A stretch of 64,000 nucleotides of DNA, taken from the NCBI RefSeq assembly GCF_018866305.1, contig NZ_CP076456.1:2542001-2606000 (forward strand), read 5' to 3'. Under the pieces are notes generated by a model. That model ran no database searches, was not told the DNA's origin, and saw nothing but the letters and a program-made list of their open reading frames with translations. Source of the stretch: Arthrobacter sunyaminii. GTDB lineage: Bacteria; Actinomycetota; Actinomycetes; Actinomycetales; Micrococcaceae. The position numbers and the translations under genes are program-made. This document shows positions 60,106 to 64,000 of the stretch, one piece after another; positions within the stretch are counted from its first letter, which is position 1; every line of letters begins with the position of its first letter.

Positions 60106-61606
60106 GTTTCTTCCGGAACAGGACCTTGGTCTTGGGATCCAGGAAGATCAGGTAGAGCGCGAAGCCCAGTGCTATGACGGCAGCAATCTGGCGGGCGGCG
60201 CTGAGGCTGAAGTCGAAATACGGCCAGATATCCAGCTGGTCGCTGATCGCGTACACCATGAAGAACGAGACCAGCAGATACAGGGTTTTAACCTGCCAGT
60301 CGTTCCGGATGCCGGTCACGGCAAACAGCGGAATCAGCCACACCACGTACCAGGACTGGATCATCGGCGCGAGCATAACGACGGCGGCAAAGGCCAGGGC
60401 GAGCCGGCGCACCAGCCTGCTGTACTCCCCCACGAACATCTGCCAGAACACGATGAGCACCGAGGCCACTCGGCCCAGGGTGTGAACAATGTCGCCAAAG
60501 GTCCAGCCCGGCAGGCCCAGGGCATTGCCCAGGGTGGCAACAAGCATGCCGAGGAAGCCAACCGGCGCGTACCAGATCCAGACGCTGCCCGGCGTGCTCA
60601 GTGCACTCACCCAGCCGAAGCCCAGACCGTTGATGATGCCCAGGATCCACAGCAGGCCCAGGGAGATTCCCGCGGTCATGAACCAGTAGAGGAACTTGCG
60701 CGGCCAGGATGCACCTTTGCCGGCCCACATGAGGCCCACGAAGGGCAGCAGGATCAGTGTGATCGGCTTGATCCCCACGGAGAGCGTAATGAGGAGAATG
60801 CCGGGAATGGCGTGCTTGGTTGCGGCAAGGTAGAGGCCTGCCAGGGCCAGGCCGATCATCAGCGCATCGTTGTGGATGCTGGCGATGAACGTGGTCAGGA
60901 ACAACGGGTTTGCGGTTGTCAGCCACAGTGCACGGTTGGGGTTGATGTTGTGCAGTTCCGCGAGCTTCGGCACGTAATACACGCACAGCGCCACGCCGAT
61001 CAGGGAGATGACCCGGAACAGCAGAATGGAGTATTCCGGCTGGCCGCCGGTGGCCCGGACCACGAGTTCCTCCAGCCAGAGGAAAATCGGACCGTAAGGA
61101 GTGGGGCTCTGGGCCCACAGGTCGTCGGCGCCAATCTGCACGTAGTTGGAGATCTGGGAGTAGCCGTCTTTGTACGGGTCCAGTCCGCTGACCATTACCA
61201 GGCCCTGGGCGATGTAAGCGAACACGTCGCGGCTGAAAAGCGGAAGAGCCACGCACATGGGTGCAGCCCAGGCGATGGTGGCCTTCAAAACCACCGGACG
61301 GCTCTCGGGACCCCACGAGGTTATGCGCTGGCCCAGCCGCAGCCAGGAGCGGACCAAGAGCATTCCGCCCAGGGCCAGCAGGAAGACGGAGAGCACTGCA
61401 CCCTCCGGCTCAAAGCGGAGCCACATGATCACGGGGTTGCGGCGGAGGTCGTACGAGGCCAGAGACAGCCATCCGACGCCGAGCGAGCCCGCGAGCATCA
61501 TGAGGGAACCGATGAGGCCCTGGATGATCGCGACATTGGGGTGGTTGGCTTTCGCTAGCTCCGGGCCGGGAGACGAAGGCTCGGTCGCGGGGACCTGGGC
61601 GGTCAT
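60068..61606 (-). CDS. mptB: Polyprenol-phosphate-mannose-dependent alpha-(1->6) mannosyltransferase, MptB-like
   Basis: A 512-residue GT-C enzyme with at least twelve hydrophobic segments. MptB adds alpha-1,6-mannose to the core of lipomannan in mycobacteria and corynebacteria, and family marks are visible: LFSRDVFAYIAQGLVMVSGLDPYKDGY in the first large loop (the D-V-x-Y acidic motif), the QSPTPYGPIF loop, IHNDALMIGLALAGLY and the QSWYVVWLIPLF helix near the end (segments given in part). Start at 61606 (MTAQVPATEP); a Met at 61690 is another possibility. It converges with the GT87 gene. Confidence 0.88.
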   Translation of the reverse strand: MTAQVPATEPSSPGPELAKANHPNVAIIQGLIGSLMMLAGSLGVGWLSLASYDLRRNPVIMWLRFEPEGAVLSVFLLALGGMLLVRSWLRLGQRITSWGPESRPVVLKATIAWAAPMCVALPLFSRDVFAYIAQGLVMVSGLDPYKDGYSQISNYVQIGADDLWAQSPTPYGPIFLWLEELVVRATGGQPEYSILLFRVISLIGVALCVYYVPKLAELHNINPNRALWLTTANPLFLTTFIASIHNDALMIGLALAGLYLAATKHAIPGILLITLSVGIKPITLILLPFVGLMWAGKGASWPRKFLYWFMTAGISLGLLWILGIINGLGFGWVSALSTPGSVWIWYAPVGFLGMLVATLGNALGLPGWTFGDIVHTLGRVASVLIVFWQMFVGEYSRLVRRLALAFAAVVMLAPMIQSWYVVWLIPLFAVTGIRNDWQVKTLYLLVSFFMVYAISDQLDIWPYFDFSLSAARQIAAVIALGFALYLIFLDPKTKVLFRKKLTEPSPGELRVR

Positions 61607-61943
61607 CTGCGTGGTTCCAATCTTTGGGTTCGTACAGTTTGCCCAACGGCAGCGGCGCATGCCTGGCATCACGGCGAAGCCGGACTTCATGGGAGCACTC
61701 ACCAGCAGTAAACCAGCGCGGCCGGCGGAACCGCGGTACACGCGACAAAGGCACCGCGGCAAGGACCGTCAGTAGCCAAGATATTAGCACCGCAGGGTGT
61801 ACAAAGCCGGGATGCACGGACGCGCCGGAGGCGGATCCTACGGATGCGCAGTACGTCACATAGACTGAAAACCGTTGAAACAACAAGGCAAGGCGGTACG
61901 GGCTGTGGGGCGCCACCGGGCAGACACTGGAGATAAGCAGCAC
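61607..61943. other. Intergenic region between divergent mptB-like and hypothetical genes
   Basis: These 337 bases contain the upstream regions of both divergent genes and the alternative starts of each (Met at 61690 for the mannosyltransferase; TTG at 61875 for the hypothetical gene). GATATTAGC at about 61780 is A+T-rich and may belong to a promoter. I see no RNA gene or repeat. Confidence 0.4.
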
Positions 61944-63230
61944 GTGGACACGCGACAGCAGGTCCGCGGGCAGCAGAAACCCGGAGGGCCGCAGCTTGCT
62001 GACAGCCCGAAACCGGATGTATCGGGTGGTGCGGCGCCTGAGGCTGCGGGGCTGCGTCCCCGCAGGGAGTCCCGGCGAAAGCCCCGGGAGGCAGGACAGA
62101 CGACCCTGGAGTCCCGGGAGAGATCCGCCGCCGTATCTGCCGTCGGTTCAGCTGCCGCCGTTGAGCCGGCTTCGGGCGCCGCACAGGCAACGCCGGCAAC
62201 GCCTGCATCTCTGCCAACCGCGCTCCCGGGCAGCGTACGGCGGAAAAACCATGACCTGCTCCTTTGGGGCGTCTTCCTGGCCGTCACGGCTGTCGGAGCG
62301 ATGACGTGGGCCGAGATTGATTGGCGCATAACCGGAGCCGTTGCCTTCCTGCTGCTGCTGTCCTTCACTGCCGTCTGGCAATTTTCCTCGGATTCCCCTG
62401 CGGTGCATGACGCGGCGGACCAGGCCGGCTCAGAGCACCCGAACCCTTCAGCACCGGTCACGTCAGAGCCGGCGCACTCAATATCACCCGCCCCGGCGCT
62501 GAGCACCTCAACACCGACAATCCCGGCACCGGCACCGGCAGCCACAGCGACAGTCTCGGGGCCCGCACCAACCGGGCACGCCTCCGGGACGGACCCGAAA
62601 CCTCCGATCACCCGCAAGGAAATGCGCGCGGCCGATCCCACCACGGGGGTCTTGCCGGTGGTTTCGGTTTTCGCCCGCAAGCCCGGCGCGGGAAACAGCC
62701 GTCCTTCTGCGCGGCCTGCCCCGGGAGCCCCTGGAACGAAAACGAATGCTGCAACCAGCCCCGGCGTCCCTCTGGCACCCGCAGGACAAGAGCTGCTGGG
62801 AATCGATACCGGACAGGCAAAGGCAGGAAGCAGGAAGGCACGGCGGCGGGCTGAGGCTTCGACGCCTGAAGCGACAAAGCCCGCGCAGGCCCCTGAAGCT
62901 GCAAAGCCTGCGCAGGCCCCTGATTCCGCAGAGACACGCAAACCCGCCCAGACACTCAAAACCTCCGAAGCCGCCAAATCCTCGGCGTCCTCAGCGTCGT
63001 CCAAATCCTCGGCGTCGTCAGAGTCTTCCGAACCTGCAGAGTCCACCAGGGCAGACAATGCTGGCACAGCAGACCAGAACGGTTCCGGCGACAGCCGCTG
63101 GACGCGTACCTTCGGTCCGCCTGAAACCGGCCAGCTGCCGATCCAGCAGTATGACGCAGCGGCGGCCGCCGTCGTGCCCTCCCAGCCGGAGTCAGCGGAC
63201 CGCCGCCAGCGGAGCCATTCAAGCCTCTGA
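61944..63230 (+). CDS. Hypothetical membrane protein of low complexity
   Basis: A 428-residue protein I do not recognise. Two hydrophobic segments at about 104-118 and 128-144 (HDLLLWGVFLAVTAVGAM and GAVAFLLLLSFTAVWQF) form a hairpin. The N-terminal 100 residues and everything after 150 are Pro, Ala, Ser and Thr-rich. Around residues 310-340 the unit KPAQAPEAA recurs three times, and SSASS-type serine runs follow, so the tail is probably disordered. The GTG at 61944 has GGAG eleven bases upstream; a TTG at 61875 is possible. It lies between mptB and orn. Confidence 0.65.
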   Translation: MDTRQQVRGQQKPGGPQLADSPKPDVSGGAAPEAAGLRPRRESRRKPREAGQTTLESRERSAAVSAVGSAAAVEPASGAAQATPATPASLPTALPGSVRRKNHDLLLWGVFLAVTAVGAMTWAEIDWRITGAVAFLLLLSFTAVWQFSSDSPAVHDAADQAGSEHPNPSAPVTSEPAHSISPAPALSTSTPTIPAPAPAATATVSGPAPTGHASGTDPKPPITRKEMRAADPTTGVLPVVSVFARKPGAGNSRPSARPAPGAPGTKTNAATSPGVPLAPAGQELLGIDTGQAKAGSRKARRRAEASTPEATKPAQAPEAAKPAQAPDSAETRKPAQTLKTSEAAKSSASSASSKSSASSESSEPAESTRADNAGTADQNGSGDSRWTRTFGPPETGQLPIQQYDAAAAAVVPSQPESADRRQRSHSSL

Positions 63231-63305
63231 ACAGGACGGAGTCCTGAGCGGGACGAAGCGGTTGTCTCGGGCCGGTACCCGGGGGCAGCGCGGTACATTG
63301 GTTGT

Positions 63306-63908
63306 GTGCCAATAACTAATGAACGCATTGTTTGGATTGACTGTGAAATGACCGGTCTGGACATCAAGAATGACGCCCTCATTGAGGTTGCGGTCTTGGT
63401 GACGGACTCCGAGCTGAACATCCTGGGTGACGGAGTGGATGTGGTCATCCGCCCCGATGACGCCGCGCTGGCGCAGATGGGTGATTTTGTGCGAAACATG
63501 CACACCACCTCCAAGCTCCTGGACGAGCTGCCCAACGGGATGACCATGGCCGAGGCTGAGGCCCAGGTCATCGAGTACATCACCAAGTGGGTGCCGGAGC
63601 CGAAGAAGGCCCAGCTGGCTGGAAATTCCGTGGGAACCGACAAGATGTTCCTGGCCCGGGACATGCCGGAAGTCATTGACTACCTGCACTACCGGATCAT
63701 CGATGTTTCCACCATCAAGGAACTCGCCCGCCGCTGGTACCCGCGCGCCTACTTCCAGGCACCGGCGAAAACCGGGAACCACCGTGCGCTGGGCGACATC
63801 GTGGATTCCATCAACGAACTCCGGTACTACCGCGAGGCGATTTTTGTGCCGGCTCCGGGCCCGGATTCGGCGACGGCAAAGAAGATTGCGGAGGGCATCA
63901 AGAGTTAG
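63306..63908 (+). CDS. orn: Oligoribonuclease
   Basis: A 200-residue 3'-5' exonuclease that degrades two- to five-nucleotide RNAs, including pGpG, to mononucleotides. The DEDDh set is complete: D12 and E14 in WIDCEMTG, an aspartate in GTDKMF near 110, and H158/D163 in NHRALGDI. Family-standard length. The GTG start at 63306 gives MPITNERIVWID. In M. tuberculosis this gene is Rv2511. The final 92 bases of the window after its stop hold no recognisable gene. Confidence 0.96.
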   Translation: MPITNERIVWIDCEMTGLDIKNDALIEVAVLVTDSELNILGDGVDVVIRPDDAALAQMGDFVRNMHTTSKLLDELPNGMTMAEAEAQVIEYITKWVPEPKKAQLAGNSVGTDKMFLARDMPEVIDYLHYRIIDVSTIKELARRWYPRAYFQAPAKTGNHRALGDIVDSINELRYYREAIFVPAPGPDSATAKKIAEGIKS

Positions 63909-64000
63909 CTCGGTCACATTTTGGGGTCTTGGGCGCCAGTTGGTCAGGACCACCCCAAAAACCGTGTAAGCTTGATTCCGCTGCCTCAGATAAATGAGTT

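Overview
The window is a stretch of chromosome from a high-GC actinobacterium, most probably a member of the Micrococcaceae close to Arthrobacter. Reasons: dense GC-rich coding, frequent GTG/TTG starts, two clpP genes, an ABC-F EttA gene, an MptB-type mannosyltransferase, a protein resembling mycothiol-linked Rv2466c, a SigK/RskA pair, and an ileS gene behind an actinobacterial T-box. Much of the gene order matches, from memory, the Mycobacterium tuberculosis block Rv2419c to Rv2478c plus orn (Rv2511). I see no rRNA, prophage, insertion sequence or CRISPR array.

Layout. 1-5.6 kb: a partial App1-type phosphatase, a fatty-acid desaturase, a YhhN-type lysoplasmalogenase, a NUDIX-NYN fusion and an NhaA-thioredoxin fusion. 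5.7-18.3 kb (minus strand): two identical tRNA-Ala genes and the housekeeping series rne, rplU, rpmA, obg, proB, proA, a small membrane protein, nadD, a hypothetical membrane protein, rsfS and a histidine phosphatase. 18.7-23 kb (mostly plus): VKOR-type oxidoreductase, a maltokinase-cap protein, a PRISE-type reductase, and mgtE behind a 330-base leader that contains a 21-codon ORF with a complete Shine-Dalgarno sequence. 23.1-29 kb (minus): ileS (T-box), folC, DUF4233, ndk. 29-39 kb: SDR, NUDIX and DUF488 genes, valS (plus), a DsbA-family protein, and the proteostasis set tig-clpP1-clpP2 and clpX.

38.9-54.3 kb: tRNA-Pro and tRNA-Gly, a lipoprotein that looks like a penicillin-binding protein without its catalytic motifs, nei2-type glycosylase and rpiB, pepN, osmC, an epimerase, an MscS channel overlapping glbO, two thioesterases, ettA, a secreted protein, an ssb paralogue and tRNA-Arg. 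54.4-58.3 kb: a cell-surface locus made of a DUF4397 protein, a class F sortase, a SigK-like sigma factor, an RskA-like anti-sigma factor and an M50 metalloprotease; the last three overlap each other. 58.3-64 kb: DUF3224 protein, two GT-C membrane glycosyltransferases (GT87 and MptB-like), a low-complexity membrane protein and orn.

The most interesting points are the mgtE leader ORF, whose acidic start, proline-rich body and possible pairing with the mgtE ribosome-binding region suggest magnesium control through leader-peptide translation; the sigma/anti-sigma/M50 protease string beside a sortase and its possible substrate; the NUDIX-NYN fusion; and the apparently inactive penicillin-binding lipoprotein. 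Gene starts are my choices from ribosome-binding sites; the less certain ones are marked in the entries.
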